DNA of 64,000 nucleotides from Anaeramoeba flamelloides (taxonomy: Eukaryota > Metamonada > Anaeramoebidae), in NCBI GenBank assembly GCA_027625915.1, contig JANTQA010000070.1, positions 14,513,001-14,577,000 of the forward strand. Direction: 5' to 3'. This document shows positions 1-11,950 of the stretch, one piece after another. Within the stretch, counting starts at the first letter, position 1, and each line of letters starts with the position of its first letter. The notes under the pieces are model-generated. The model was not told the DNA's origin, did not search any database, and saw only the letters and a program-made list of their open reading frames with translations. The position numbers and the translations under genes are program-made.

Positions 1-105
1 TTTACAATTTGTTTTACTAGAATATGTATTTTGTGCTTTAATTTGAAATTTTTTTTGTGCCTTAAATTTCGTTGAAAGTTTGAGCCTTAAAAGTGAAACT
101 GACTG
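1..105. mobile_element. Right half of a TA-flanked MITE (family A, Tc1/mariner-like ends)
   Basis: The block ends in GAAACTGACTG followed by TA, the same end as the complete 199-bp copy at 24311-24509. The other copies are at 18701-18897 and 24929-25815. The left half lies outside the window. Inference: non-autonomous Tc1/mariner-type MITE, from the TA duplication and CAGT terminus. Confidence 0.7.
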
Positions 106-154
106 TAGTTGAATTATATATATATCCAGAGCAGGTGGAAATAGTATGTCAAAG

Positions 155-499
155 TAATCAATTGGTTAATTATTTAATTTTTTTAAAAAAATTGAATTTT
201 TCTAGCTACTTATCTTACGTTTTAAGACAAATTTAAGAAAGATATTTTATAACTTTGGGGTCTGAATATATTGATGATCTGACCTTTAATTTTATGGCCA
301 AATGCAAATTTTTTCAAAAAAATATGAGTGTTTTACGAATACAAGGTTTATTTTTAATTTGAAGTTATCATCTTTTTGTACCATTTTAATTAATCAAAAT
401 TTGTCGAGACATTTGAACATAGGGAGCATTAATATTATTTACATCTAATATAACCATACTTTAATTTTAGATTTCTTACTAGTAAATGATTATTTCCTG
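155..499. mobile_element. Diverged right part of a family C element
   Basis: This stretch aligns by eye with the right half of the elements at 19930-20677 and 28107-28839. Shared landmarks are a run near AAATTTAAGAAAGATATTTT, a later GACATTTGAAC, and the closing region. The terminus is degraded and the left half is missing, so it is an old fragment. Confidence 0.55.
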
Positions 500-879
500 G
501 GAAAATACCAAATCAAATTGTTTAATTTAAGTTGTCTGATTTTTTTTTTCGGCACTACTTTTTCAAAATTGGGTTTTTTTTTTTAACTTTTATGAAAAGA
601 GTTCTATTTCAAGTATAAGGTTAGGGAAAATGGGGAAACTATTTTCTTGTACATGTAATATTCGTTTATTTGTTAGAGTCTTAGTTATTTGATCTGAAAC
701 TTAATATAAATGTACAAATGTACCTCAAAAAGCAACATTTTAAAAATCAATATTCCTCTTTCCAATTTGATCGGTAAGGTGTTAAATAATTATTCGGTTC
801 TGATTCTTTTACCATTTTCTTTGATTACATTATATTATTTAAAACATAACATTGTGAAACATATTGTTTTTAGAATGTA

Positions 880-918
<39 letters not shown>

Positions 919-2446
919 GTTTATTCCAGTCAGAGAAATCAAATAATTAATATTTCAAATTTTAAGAATTTTTAAAACATTTTTAATTTTATTTTCATTT
1001 CAAGTATTTTCATATTTATATCCTTTTCTCTAAACCTGTATTTATTAAATTTAAAAAATAACAAATTTAATTCAATAGATTTTATATACAGTTTTTTTTT
1101 TTTTTTTTTTTTTTGATATATTTTTTACTCTTTTTGGCTTTAATCTCGATTATTACAACTTTTGATTTCCACTAACCAAGATTATTAAATTATAAACTCT
1201 TTTTCCTTTAAACAGTCCAGTTTTATTAAAGTAATCGAACATATTCTATGAGTTTAATTTCAGTATTCTTCTCAAAATAAATTTTAATTCAAATCGTTTC
1301 ATTTTTTTGAATTTTAGTCAATTTTTTCTTTTTTTTAGCTTTTTTTTTTTTTTTTTTTTTTTTTCATCTTTTTTTTCCTTTCTTTTTTGCCCTTTTTTTA
1401 AAAAAAAATGTAAATTTTAAAAAAAAAAAATACTTGAAACCTTGAAATTAGTATTAAGAAAATTGAGGCTTCAAATTCCTTTAAAAATTCATACATTTAA
1501 AATTAAAAAATCTTATTGTCAACAATTTTCATTATTTAAAAAAATTAAGAAATTTTTTACCCAATATACCAATGAAAAGAACCAAAAAAATTTTTTTTAA
1601 CATTTTATTTTTTTCAAAATCAAGAGTATGTCTATTTATTTCTTTTACGAATCTCAACTCTAATCTCAATTTTATTATTTCACTTATTTCTAAACAATCT
1701 TAGTTTGGTTGATTCTTAAAAAAAAAGTAAATTTTTCCTTTTTAACTTTACCCCTTTGAGTGAAAGCGAGTTTATGTTTATTGTATTAATAATCCTCAAA
1801 AAAAAATATTATCAAAATTTTTATGAAATGTTAAGAAAATTCACAATTAATCTATACTTTTAAAGCTGACTCCAGATATTCTTTAGTTGAAAAAATAAAA
1901 GTGAAAAAATAAAATTGAGAATTAACAATGATGAATAAATTTTGTTGTAATTCAAAAAATAAAAAAAAAAAAAAGTTAAATTTATAATCCTAATTGAAAA
2001 AATCTTATTTTATTTCAAGACACAGGATTAATTTTTTATTTTAGTATTATTGAATCAAAAAATCAATCGAGAATAAATAAAATTTTCTTGTTAAAAAAGA
2101 TTTTAGTAATTAAATTTAATAAATTTAATATATATATATCTATATTTATGAATGTGACTATTTAAAAATATATATATAATATTTACTATATATAATATTT
2201 TAAAATATTAAATTAAAAAAGAAAAGAAAAGAAAGAAAATAATCAAATAAAAAGAAAAATTAAAAAAAAAAAAAATAGATAGAAAAGAATATTCAAATTA
2301 AAAACTCGGTATGTGAAGTAATTTTAAAAAAGTGGAAACAAATATTGTATAAAGTATTCAATGTATTTGGCCTTCTTGTGAACAACTTTTTTACAACTAT
2401 TTTTATTCCACTTTTTAAAAAATGAATGTCTGTAAGTTTAATTGAT
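500..2446. other. AT-rich intergenic DNA, no gene seen
   Basis: The stretch is dominated by homopolymer T and A runs, including about 38 T around 880-918, and short AT microsatellites near 2130-2200. The one open frame here (710-946) is built from the T run, and I do not consider it coding. It separates repeat fragments from the 3' end of the WD40 gene. Confidence 0.6.
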
Positions 2447-2450
2447 TAAG

Positions 2451-2503
2451 CAAGCAGACAAGCAGACAAACAGACAAACAGACAAACAGGCAAACAAACA
2501 AAA
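2451..2503. repeat. 8-bp tandem repeat just past the WD40 stop codon
   Basis: About six and a half copies of CAAACAGA-type units (CAAGCAGA grading to CAAACAGA and CAAACAAA) abut the stop codon of the minus-strand WD40 gene. They therefore lie in its 3' UTR or flank. Unit drift from one end to the other suggests slippage growth. Confidence 0.8.
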
Positions 2504-2505
2504 CA

Positions 2506-4593
2506 TTAATTATTATCCTTATTTACCTTTTTACTTTTATTTAATTGTGATTCTGAAGCGTAGAGTTCAAATTTACCGATTGCGTTTTTAAATTTTTCTT
2601 TAAATTTGTCGACAAACAAAGGCCATATTCTAACCATACCAGTTTGCGAGCCAGTTACAAATAGTGAAGATCCTGCAGAAATTGAGCTTATATAGCCAAA
2701 TTGTTTGACGTTATAAACTGCGATACAGTTGTATGGCTTATTTAATTCAAAGCATCTCACGGTTAAATCAGATGAGCAGGACAATAAAAACCGATAATCC
2801 TTTGTTGAGTCGATATCATTAACCTTATCGAGATGGAAATTTAAGGTTTTTTCAAGGGTGACTTTCTTTTTTCTTTTATTATAATTCCAGAGCTTGATAG
2901 TGCGATCCCAGGAAGAGGTGGCAAACAAAATCTCCTTTTTCACCTTTGAACACCAGCATGCGCCGGTGATCACACCTGAGTGTGCCTCGTCGAGTTTTGC
3001 CATATGGATTAATTTGGCGGAATTCTCCTTCACCTTCCAAATGTTAATTTTATGATCGGTGCCTGTGGAAACCAAAAAGGTGCCCCTTTTGTGGAAAACA
3101 ACACGCGTAACGTTTCCTTGATGCTTGGAATATCTATTTTTTGTTTTGACGATTTCCGGTAATAGATATTGATCCTTTGTCAATTTAAATTGCTCAATGC
3201 TTTCTACTAAGGTGTCAATCTGCCTGTTGCTTTCAAAGCCATGGTACGACAAGATCTTTGGTCTGTATTGCTTTTTGAGTGGCCAAGTCCTAATTTGGAA
3301 ATCGTTGCCTGTAGAGACAACCATATTTTGGCTTGGAGAAATCTGTAAATCATTGATCTGGCCACAATGCCCTACAAACCGAACGATTTCCCTCCCGATC
3401 AATAAATTGCCCTGGCTGGATTTTTCCTTGCCAAGAATGAAGCTATTTTGTTCCAGCGCAATGCCATGCAAAATATAATTTTTCCCTCCGACAATGATCA
3501 GGTTTGCCATTGCATTCACAGACATGCAATTAACCGAGCTTCCCGTGTCAATTGTGAATTCTCTCTTCATTGTGCGCGCATTGTACTTGTGCACGGAATA
3601 ATCAGCCGAGCAAGTGAAAATGGCTGATTTATTGGCTTTTTCGTTGATGCCAGTGTCTTCATCTTCGTTGAGAAGCACACTATTGATGATATCTGAGTGG
3701 CCAACAAATTCGTGCAGTAAAGTGATTTCCAATACTTTTGTTACCAGCCAAATCTTCACGGAATTGTTTCTCGAACTTGTCGCAAAAAGCGGTAACGTGG
3801 GACAATTTTCCATCGCAAACAAACCCTCCTCGTGCGCATAGGTGTTTGTAATTAGCGAAAACGCTCTATTTGTTGGGCTTGTTTGCTTGCTTGTTTTTGC
3901 AACGACGGATTTCCCATACAACATTTCCTTTAATTCGTTGTTATCTATTTGATAGGAATATTCTAATTGCTGATCATTCTCATCGGATTTCGCTTCTTCC
4001 TTGCTATCACTATTTGGCAATTGGACATCGTTGACATCCCATATTTTAACATAGCCATACGCTGAGGCAGTAATTAATTTTCTTCCATCTTTACCAATCA
4101 TGACGATTTTTTTTAAATCCCCCTTGTGATTGCGAAGATGCTCCACGCTTTGCCTGTTTTCAATATCCCATTTGATCACTTGGTTGTCTCGTGCACCGCT
4201 CCATAATGTTTTCCCATCAGATGACCAAGTTAATGAAGTTATATCCCCTTTATGACCTTCTAGAATTTCCAATTGTCGGAAAGTGAGTAAGAGATCTTGA
4301 TCTTGTCCTTGATCTGTTTGGTTGATTAGACTGATGTTTATGCTTTTGTTTTTGGTTTTGTTTTGGTTTTGATTTTTGTTGTTGTTTTCATTTTTCTTCA
4401 ATTCAGTCAGAAATAAGTTTAAATCCCATAGTTTGATTACACTGTCAATACCAGAACTCGCCAAGATCGAATTTTGTCGACAAAATGATAAAACTAAAAT
4501 TTCGGTTTTATGTGCATCGATCGTTGTTAAACAATCGAATGAATTTTCTATTTGAATTGTTTTAATTATCAAAAGTTATATATATATAAAGAT

Positions 4594-4624
<31 letters not shown>

Positions 4625-7600
4625 CATTTAATAATTTGGGATGTATTTCACAAAATTTAGAGATTGATAAAAGTAATTTTGTTTATAAAGTCTACCTATT
4701 AAAAAAGAAGAAATTTCAATCCCTTTTTATTTATTCAAAAAACAATAAAGTATTTTGATCTCCAATTTTTTGTTTTTGTTTATTTTATTCAATTAACTAT
4801 CGTGATAAAACTTTTTGTATTTTCCTTGTTTTCGGAAAATATCCTATATTTTCCCCATATTGAATCCTTGGAAGATATTTGGATATCACGGGGACTTTAG
4901 CACGAGTAGAGATATCAAAACTATCTTGAAAGATTCATTATGGGTGAAAATATAAGATATTTCCCTACAGACTGGGAAATAATTACAGTTATCCATTTTC
5001 ATTAAAAAAAAATCAAAACCAAATTATCGTAGAATATTTTTTTTTTTTTTTAATTTTATAAACATTTTTTTTAATTTTTTGTTATGGGTTTTGTGTGCAT
5101 TTTTTTTTCTCAAATTTGTGGTTTTAATAATTGTTGTGTAAAATCTGGAAGTGTAAAAAGATGTGATATTCCAAGATGTAAAATACATGTAGTTAATATT
5201 TTTTTTTTTTTTTAACTTTTTATTAAAATTCAATTTTGTTAGTAATAAAAACTATTGAATTTAATTAACTTTTAACTATTTTTTTCATTTTTTTTAAAAA
5301 AATTAAAATTAATAACTATAAAAATAAATAAAATATTTAAATAAAGGTTAAAGTAAAAGAGAAATTTGAATTCAGGTTAATTTGAGTTGATTTTCCCCAT
5401 TTTTTAAATTTTATAACTTGGGCTTTCAAAAAATTTCATTTTCAATAATATTTTCAAAATCAACGATTCTTTAAACGTTTCTTGACATTTAAACCAAATG
5501 TGCATTCTTTCTTCATCTTTAATCAAAGTGAAAGTTTACATATTAAAAAAATAAAAATTGAATTTTCTAAATTCAAAAAACTTGAAAAATAATTGGAAAA
5601 GTTGTGGAGATTTTTTTTTTTTTATAATGATTAATCTTTCATTTTTGATTATTTTTGATCTTTCACTGTATTTTTTTCTCTTTTTTCTAAAACAAGAATT
5701 CGATTTTATGATTATATTTTAGTCATTTTAAAAAGGTGTGACAAAAAAGTTCAATATGTCACTTTCAAAAGCATGATAATGATTAAAATCTTTCAAAAAA
5801 AAAATTAAACATTTGCTAATTTTTCACTTTTTGATAGATTAATTTATAATAAATATTATTAGTTTTTAAGTGATCTTTGATCAATTAAATTATTTTTCAA
5901 GATATTTAAAAATTGGAGTTGAAAAATTCAATTTTCCAGGTTCTATTAAGACATTTTTTTCAAATTTAATAGTAAAAAATTTGAATTTTTTTTTTTCTTC
6001 ACATAAAGATAAGAGGTCATTTTATTCTTTCAAAAGTATTTTAAATTTAATAGGTATCTTTCAAATAGGGAATCAATTATTTGGATTATTATAGAATTAT
6101 TTGTTCTTTTAAATTGAAAAAATATTTTTTTTTTTTGATTTCCGTTAGGTTTTCCAGAATTTAAAAGAATTGAGTAAAATCAAAGATTTTTCTCTATTCT
6201 TTTGAATTCTGGAAAACCGCCGTTAGCTTTTTTTTAATTTGAGAAATAAGAAGAAAATTTTTGAAATTTTCATTTAATTTCTTAAATTAAAAAAAAGCTA
6301 GGCGCTCTACGGACACTTTTCGTTAGGTTTTTTTTAATTTTTGAAATAAACAGAAAATTTTTGAAATTTTCGGTTTATTACAAAAAGTAAAAAAAACAGC
6401 CAATAGCTTTTCCAGAATTCAAAAGAATTGAGTAAAATCTATGATTTTTCTCTATTCTTTTGAATTCTGGAAAAGCTAGGTACTCTACGTACACTTAACA
6501 TTAGGTTTTCCAGAATTTAAAAGAATAGAATTAAATCAAAGATTTTACTCTATTCGTTTGAATTCTGGAAAACCTAAGACATCGAAATATTTATCATAAG
6601 TAATTTTTTTTTCTATATTTCAGTTTTATTAGACGAATAGAGTATTTTCAAAACTATTAGTTATTATCTATTCAAGTAAATATCTCCATATTGAATTTAT
6701 CTAAAAATACATTATTGCATTCATTTGAAAATTTTTACCACCAAAAAACATCTTTTTTTCTTGACTAGAGACTTTTAAAAAATCGTAGTACTACTAAATA
6801 CAATAAATACAATAACCCCAAGCTAATTAAGTTCTGGATTTTTGATTATATTCTGAATAAAATTTATTATTAACAAGTATGAAATGTTGATTAAAGTAAT
6901 GGCTTTGATTAACCTAAAGTTTTCATTTTTACTTTTTCATACTAGTGAAGAATCGTGTATTTTTAATAAAATTTATGTTTCTTTTGATTTTTTAAAATAT
7001 TAGCTGTAATGGATATGTTAAATATATTAAAGAATGAATCACAAATAAAATATTAAAAAAAACAAACAAACAAAAAGTAAAAAGACAATTTTATTTGCAA
7101 ATTTTTAAATTTTAAAGAAGGTAAACAAGACAAAATTCCGATTAATACTCATAAAGCAATTTAAATCATTTTTAAAAAGTCGATGTTGAGATTAACAAAT
7201 AAAAAAGACGAAAATTGTTCTTAAATGTAAATTTTGGCTTGAAAACTCTTGTAAAATTTGAAAAAAATACATTGATCAGAGCTCGATTTTTTTGGAAATT
7301 CTTTAATAATGAATCCAATTTTGATAAAATTTTATTTTTGATTTTATTGGAAAAAATACTATTAGGATTATAAGAATAAAAATGTCGGAGCTATTAGTTT
7401 TTTAAAATAGTAATTAAAGGGATTTTATTATAAAAATTATCCAAGTCACCAATCTCAAAAAATATCCAAATAATTTTTATTCTTAGATATCTGAAATAAT
7501 TCAATTTTATATACAAAGTTAATCTCATCTTTAAGCAGAAATTATTTTGAGTATTTTATTTACCATTTGGGAAAAAAAGTGAAACCCGATTTTTAATTGG

Positions 7601-10164
7601 GAACATTAATAGAATCACAGAAATCACAGAAACCTGAAAATCAAAAGTAAGATCAATTAATAAAAGAATAAATAAATTAACTTTAAATAATAATCCATTA
7701 TATTATTTTCAATCAAGCCAATAAACACAATTTAAATCTCCTTGATTATCGAAATCCTTATAGTGGTTTTGGAGATCGCAAAAATAGTCAATTTTTTCAA
7801 AAAATTTTTAATCATATTATCAGTCAAAGAAAAACCCATATCAAAAGATAGTATTAAAAAAACCGTTGTTATTGTGTTGAAACCTTCACATTTTTTCTTT
7901 TATTAATAGATCTTTGTTTGAATTTTCAGGTTTCTGTGATTTCTGTGATTCTATTAATGTTCTCAATTAATGACTGTTTCACTTTTTTTCCCAAATGTTT
8001 AACTAAAATTTGATTTTGAAATTTATTTTTCAAATTAAAAACTTTTTTATAAAAAATCAAAAAGAATTTTTGACAAACAAAGAAATCCAAAAGTAAAATA
8101 AATTTTTCAAAGAGAGACAATAAAAACAATTTTCAAAACTCATAATCAACAAACAGCTATAACAACACGCCTCTTTAAATATTGCTTTAGTTTTGAAATA
8201 TTTCCAAGATAAGAGGAATTATTACCCAAATGAAGAAATACTAAAAATTGAAAATGAGAGAATAACTTTGTTTGGTTTAAAAAAAAGTCTCCACTTTCAT
8301 TATCAACCCATTAAAGAGAAGAAACTTACACAAACATTTAACTCTTTGTAGAAAAATAAGAAATTGTTTCCAAATAGAGGAAAACTGAATCGAACATTTG
8401 AATAGTGGCCAATTCATTTATTTAATAGTTATTTACACAACCATTGCAAGATAACCATTAGATAAAGAAAGTATTCTTAGATCATTATGGAATTTTATAA
8501 TATAGTATCGGGTAAAAGTATGAAATTTTGAAATGGAAAGCAACTAGTTTATTAAAGTAAAAGAAGACGTGATGATATATGTTCCAATTTAATATGCAAC
8601 TATTATTTCTAAATTAAATTCAAACCAATCCTCAAGGAAGTTTTAATGTAAAGAGATTTCCTATTCCACATTCAAAAATCAGTGCATTCCTTGCACTTTT
8701 TAACACATTCCCTAATTAATCAAATATGAACAAAAAAAAATTATCAAGTACAATTCTTGAATTCTAGTCACAGAACTTTTTTTTTAAAGGTTATCTTTTC
8801 ATTTGAGTTAAAAAAAAAGATTGTGATTTAGATTCGTTTTAAAAAAGTGAAAACTTTTTCAGAATTAAAACTTTTTTTGAAAGTTTTCTATTTTAATAAA
8901 GTGAAAAATTTTTTTAAAAAAAGTGCTTTCGTTCACACCTCAAGCTCTACATCGCGTTTTAAGGTTGATCCTTCACTTTATTAAAATAGAAAACTTTCAA
9001 AAATTTTTAGTTCTGAAAAATTTTTCACTTTTTTAAAATAGAAAACTTTCAAAAAAAGTTTTAATTCTGAAAAATTTTTCACTTTTTTAAAATAGAAAAC
9101 TTGATAAAAGTTTCAAAAAAGTATACACTTTTTTCAAACGACTGGTAAAGGTCCATCACTTTTTTAAAATAGAAAACTCGATTAAAGTTTTAAAAAAGTT
9201 AGGACTGTTTTAAAGCGACTATATTAAAAACCAATCTTTTTTTCATGCGTCAGTGGTTTTTTTTTGTGTAACTTATTTTGATTATTTTGTTCCTTATAGG
9301 TGATCCTATAGTGTGCGTTCAAAAGTCTAGGATTGTACTTCAAAGAAAAAGGTTGATCGACTTATGCTTTCAATGAAAAGATAGTCTTGAAACTTTAAAG
9401 TCCTTTTCATGTACAATTTAAAAAGCAAATTATTTTTAAACAAGCAACTTGCCTGAAATTTTTTTTAATTGTGAAAGAAAAGGAGAAACACAAAAACATT
9501 TCTGAAAAAAAAAAAAAGATTTCCATACCTGAAACAAAATCCCACACTTTTAACTTTCTATCTGCAGATCCCGAAATCAAATATTTTCCATCCAACAGCC
9601 ACTCTAAACACTGAACTTTGCCATTGTGGGAGTTGTTTGAGGTTGTTTTACAAAGGGATCCGACCAATTCAAGATCATCTAAATCCCAAATGAAGATCCC
9701 TTCTTCGCCAGCAGAAACCAAGAGAGGCTTTGTTGGGTGGAACAAAAGAGCTCTTATTGGCTTTTGGTGCCCTCTTAAAGTTGCGATCAATGGAAACCTT
9801 ATTTTTAATTTTTTATTTTTTCGTTTCTCTTCGCGCCCGATCAGGTAGATCGAAAAATTGCCTAGCCAAGTTGAAGATCATCAAAAAAAAATAGCAGTGA
9901 GACAAAGAATAGTAATCAAAAAAAAAATTAAAATTATGTTAACAAGATTGAGAACAGAAGGAACAACACAAAAGAAAAAGGGAATTGGCAATGGAAAAGT
10001 GTCATACCAGTTACAAAAGCAAAACAATTTCCATTCACCTCCCACGCAATTGGTGTCTGCTTTTGAACACCAAGAACATGAAGTGGATTATTGCACGTAG
10101 GTAGGTTAGTCTTTTGTTTTTGATAGTTCGGTTCAATTTCAGAGAGCTCGATCAGGTTTTCCAT
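2506..10164 (-). CDS. Large WD40-repeat protein, probably two seven-bladed propellers, three exons
   Basis: Exons on the minus strand are 10164-10008, 9861-9529 and 4547-2506, summing to 2532 bp (843 codons plus TAA). Intron 1 (146 bp) runs GTATGA to CTAG; intron 2 (4981 bp) runs GTATGG to ATAG; both are phase 1. The 3' exon alone has no ATG (its open frame would start at TTG). Its first residues (LTTIDAHKTEILVLSF) complete the WD repeat left open at the end of exon 2 (GSADRKLKVWDF, then VSG). I count roughly 14 WD repeats, with WD-type endings such as IFIWDL, LKVWDF, IKLWDL, VIKWDI, VKIWDV, INIWKV, IKLWNY and VRIWPL, enough for two propellers. Asn/Gln-rich and acidic inserts lie in blade loops. 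Role: probably a protein-interaction scaffold; no ortholog is recognised. An unspliced reading would make the upstream piece a truncated protein. Confidence 0.85.
5755..6147. repeat. Family T dispersed repeat, copy 1 (unique arm leading into hairpin array)
   Basis: It is homologous to 44196-44515 plus 45198-45240. Shared stretches include AACATTTGCTAATTTT, CAATTTTCCAGGTTCTATT and AATCAATTATTTGGA. It runs directly into the hairpin array at 6148, as copy 2 runs into its own array, so arm and hairpins appear to be one repeat unit. This copy is an empty site for the family B insertion seen in copy 2. Confidence 0.75.
6148..6577. repeat. Array of five long perfect-type hairpins (array 1)
   Basis: There are five back-to-back inverted repeats with stems of about 34-37 bp and 3-nt loops, at 6148-6218, 6224-6300, 6326-6397, 6404-6478 and 6501-6577. 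Stem class 1 starts GGTTTTCCAGAATT, class 2 starts TAGCTTTTTTTTAATTT, and class 3 starts GGTTTTTTTTAATTTTTG. Hairpin 4 is a class 1 stem with a GC flank borrowed from class 2. Short GC-richer linkers such as GGCGCTCTACGGACACTT and GGTACTCTACGTACACTT separate some units. Stem arms agree despite sequence drift between hairpins. Function unknown; see findings. Confidence 0.9.
7563..7998. mobile_element. Family D MITE with ~78-bp terminal inverted repeats (copy D1)
   Basis: The left end CATTTGGGAAAAAAAGTGAA is repeated inverted at the right end, and the match continues for roughly 78 bp, including AGAATCACAGAAATCACAGA. The flanks suggest a 3-bp TTA duplication. Related copies are at 19383-19797 and 59005-59429. 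No transposase is encoded. The TWA-type target site is compatible with a PIF/Harbinger (Tourist-like) origin (inference). Confidence 0.85.
8858..9200. repeat. Cluster of one inverted and four direct ~50-60 bp repeats
   Basis: The core TTTAAAATAGAAAACTT, led by TTCACTTT or ATCACTTT, occurs four times in direct orientation (near 8971, 9027, 9079 and 9159). It occurs once inverted at 8858-8910 as AAGTTTTCTATTTTAATAAA. The inverted and first direct copies enclose a small GC-richer centre (TCAAGCTCTACATCGCG). It lies in intron 2 of the WD40 gene. Confidence 0.8.
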
Positions 10165-11424
10165 AAATTAAAAGTATTCAGATTTTTTGTAAAGATTACG
10201 GAAAAGGAATTCTTCAGGTAACAAGACACGTTTTTTTGTTTTGTTGAAACAAGAGTTATGTTCACGAAAAAAGTTTCGAAACAAAGAACAGAAAAATAAA
10301 TCCATTTCATTTTCTTCTTTTCAAATTTCCTAACTTGAAAATAAAATAAAGTTGAAATTTATTCGTGAAAAGTATCAAACTCAAAAAACTCATTGTCTAA
10401 ATCACTGACACTTCTAATTTTTTAAAAAATATTTGTTTTCTTTGAATTACTTTGATCCTTGCTATTTTTGAAAAATAAGATTTCTCTTCTTCCAAACAGG
10501 CAAGTTTTAAACAAGTTCTGAGAGCAGAAACTAATTCAATTTTACTTTATTTTTGATAAAAATTTTAATCAACCTACCAAGAACATTAATTCATAAGTTA
10601 GTCAATATTTCTTGAAATGTTGGTTAGTTGTCAAATTCATTTTAAGATGAAAATCCAAATACAGGAAAAAATCGAAAATTTTCATTTTATAATTAGTTGC
10701 TGTAAAAAATCACTTATCTTGAACAAAAAAAGTACTTTAATTCATTCTAAAAATTAGAACAATTTTTTTACCAAAATAATATTTATTTTGTTGAAAAATT
10801 CAAATAATTACTCTTGGATCTCAAAACCTAACTTTCCAATTGAATAACGTGAACGAGAAAACCACATATTGAAATAACTCGGTAGTACTACAAACTTGTT
10901 TAACAATTACTTTCTCTTGTTGATTTTTTTTATTTAAAAAAAAAATTTTTTAGAATTATAAAGAATTTTACACCAAATTGGTTTGGGAAAGTAAAGTTGT
11001 GATGAGGATTTTTTTTCGCAAGAAGAGTATTGGTATTTACCTAATAAACGGGAATAAATTTTCACTTCATTTTCGTTTTTCTCTTTTCACTGAAGAATAG
11101 TAAATTACCACTTATTTTTTGGTTTTTTGTTTTACAAAAGAAAAATAGGTAAAATGAAAAAAAAATTATTTCCTATTTATTTTGTAAATACTTAATATTG
11201 TACAACTAAGAAATGTAATTTTTTTGTCTCATTTAAAGAAAGTGTTGTTTCTCTCAATTTAATGAAAAAAGAAAAAGGAACCTAACAAAAATATATTTAA
11301 GGTAGTCAATATATATTACCAATTTTGAGTGAATTAGTTTCTCTGTAATTGAATAATTCTAAGAATTTCTTTACATCAAATTCTTATTTATTTTCTAAAA
11401 TACGAGAGGAGAGTGTCAGATATA
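10165..11424. other. 5' flank of the WD40 gene, no gene seen
   Basis: This AT-rich sequence upstream of the WD40 start codon shows no convincing coding frame or RNA gene. Any promoter of the WD40 gene should lie in its left part, but I cannot point to a specific motif. Confidence 0.5.
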
Positions 11425-11715
11425 CAAGTATAATAAATTTATAGACAAACTAAAAAATGGAAATCAAAAAAATTGAAAAAACTGTTCAATAAAAAAATAT
11501 ATAAAAAAATCATTTATTGATCTTATCTTTTATATTTGACATACAGTCAATCCAAGTATACCATAAAATTTTAAATAAAACACAATTGAGTTTTATATTC
11601 TTATTTTATATTAGACTTGGAACGCCTGTAATTACTTTTTCTTTATTGGGTTCTATTTTTAATTTTGAATGTAAAAACTTTTGTTTGGAAAATTTTTGAT
11701 TAATAAATTTATTCC
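11425..11715. repeat. Dispersed repeat family F, copy 1
   Basis: It aligns with 39680-39915. Shared features are the TTTATTGAT...TTGTCTTGAATATCTGA-like stretch, a TTTTAATTNTNAATG block, and TTTGATTAANAATTTA near the right end. The open frame inside (11517-11699) is not conserved between copies, so I do not call a gene. Confidence 0.55.
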
Positions 11716-11754
11716 TATATAATTTTCGAGTTAATTGTGCATAACCTTGTTTTT

Positions 11755-11950
11755 TACAATTATTAATTATTTTTTATAAATGACCTATGAAGAACAAATA
11801 TGAAGTAAGTTGAATAATATATACAATAAATAGTTGATATTCCTTATGAAGTAAATCTAGTCGATCCAAATATTGTCTAAAAGATGTCAAAAACTAAAAA
11901 TTTTATTTTCCTATTGAGAAAAACAACAAGGCCCATTTTTATTTTCAATT
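11755..11950. mobile_element. Internal fragment of a family E element
   Basis: It matches the interior of the element at 13462-14169, through landmarks such as GAAGAACAAATA, TTGATAT and CCTATTGAGAAAAACAAC. Neither terminal repeat is present here. Confidence 0.6.

Larger units (their letters stand above)
4548..9528 (-). other. Intron 2 of the WD40 gene, about 5 kb, repeat-filled
   Basis: Donor G|GTATGG and acceptor ATAG|AA join a phase-1 codon (G + AA = Glu). Inside lie a family T repeat with a five-hairpin array (5755-6577), a family D MITE (7563-7998) and a cluster of 50-60 bp repeats (8858-9200). The parts at 4600-5750, 6580-7560 and 8000-8855 show only AT-rich sequence and long homopolymers, with no convincing coding frame. 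The size contrasts with the 146-bp intron 1 of the same gene. Confidence 0.75.

Noticed and set aside
710-946. Plus-strand open frame of 78 codons
   Set aside because: It is carried by a T38 tract (poly-Phe) with no domain features; neighbouring DNA is non-coding.
4780-5020. Weak palindromic region around GATATCACGGGGACTT and AGATATTTCCCTAC
   Set aside because: The arms are too imperfect to define an element, and no second copy was found.
6148-6577. CRISPR array
   Set aside because: Units are self-complementary hairpins of different classes without constant repeats and unique spacers, in eukaryotic DNA.
9440-9528. Nearby acceptors (TTTCAG) as the end of WD40 intron 2
   Set aside because: They give a stop after about five residues or a low-complexity tail, whereas the distant acceptor continues the WD repeat in frame.
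9407-9790. Separate short WD40 protein ending in a Cys/Phe-rich tail
   Set aside because: The start is TTG and the tail reads through a GTATGG donor into intron sequence. Splicing to 10164-10008 upstream and 4547-2506 downstream explains it better.
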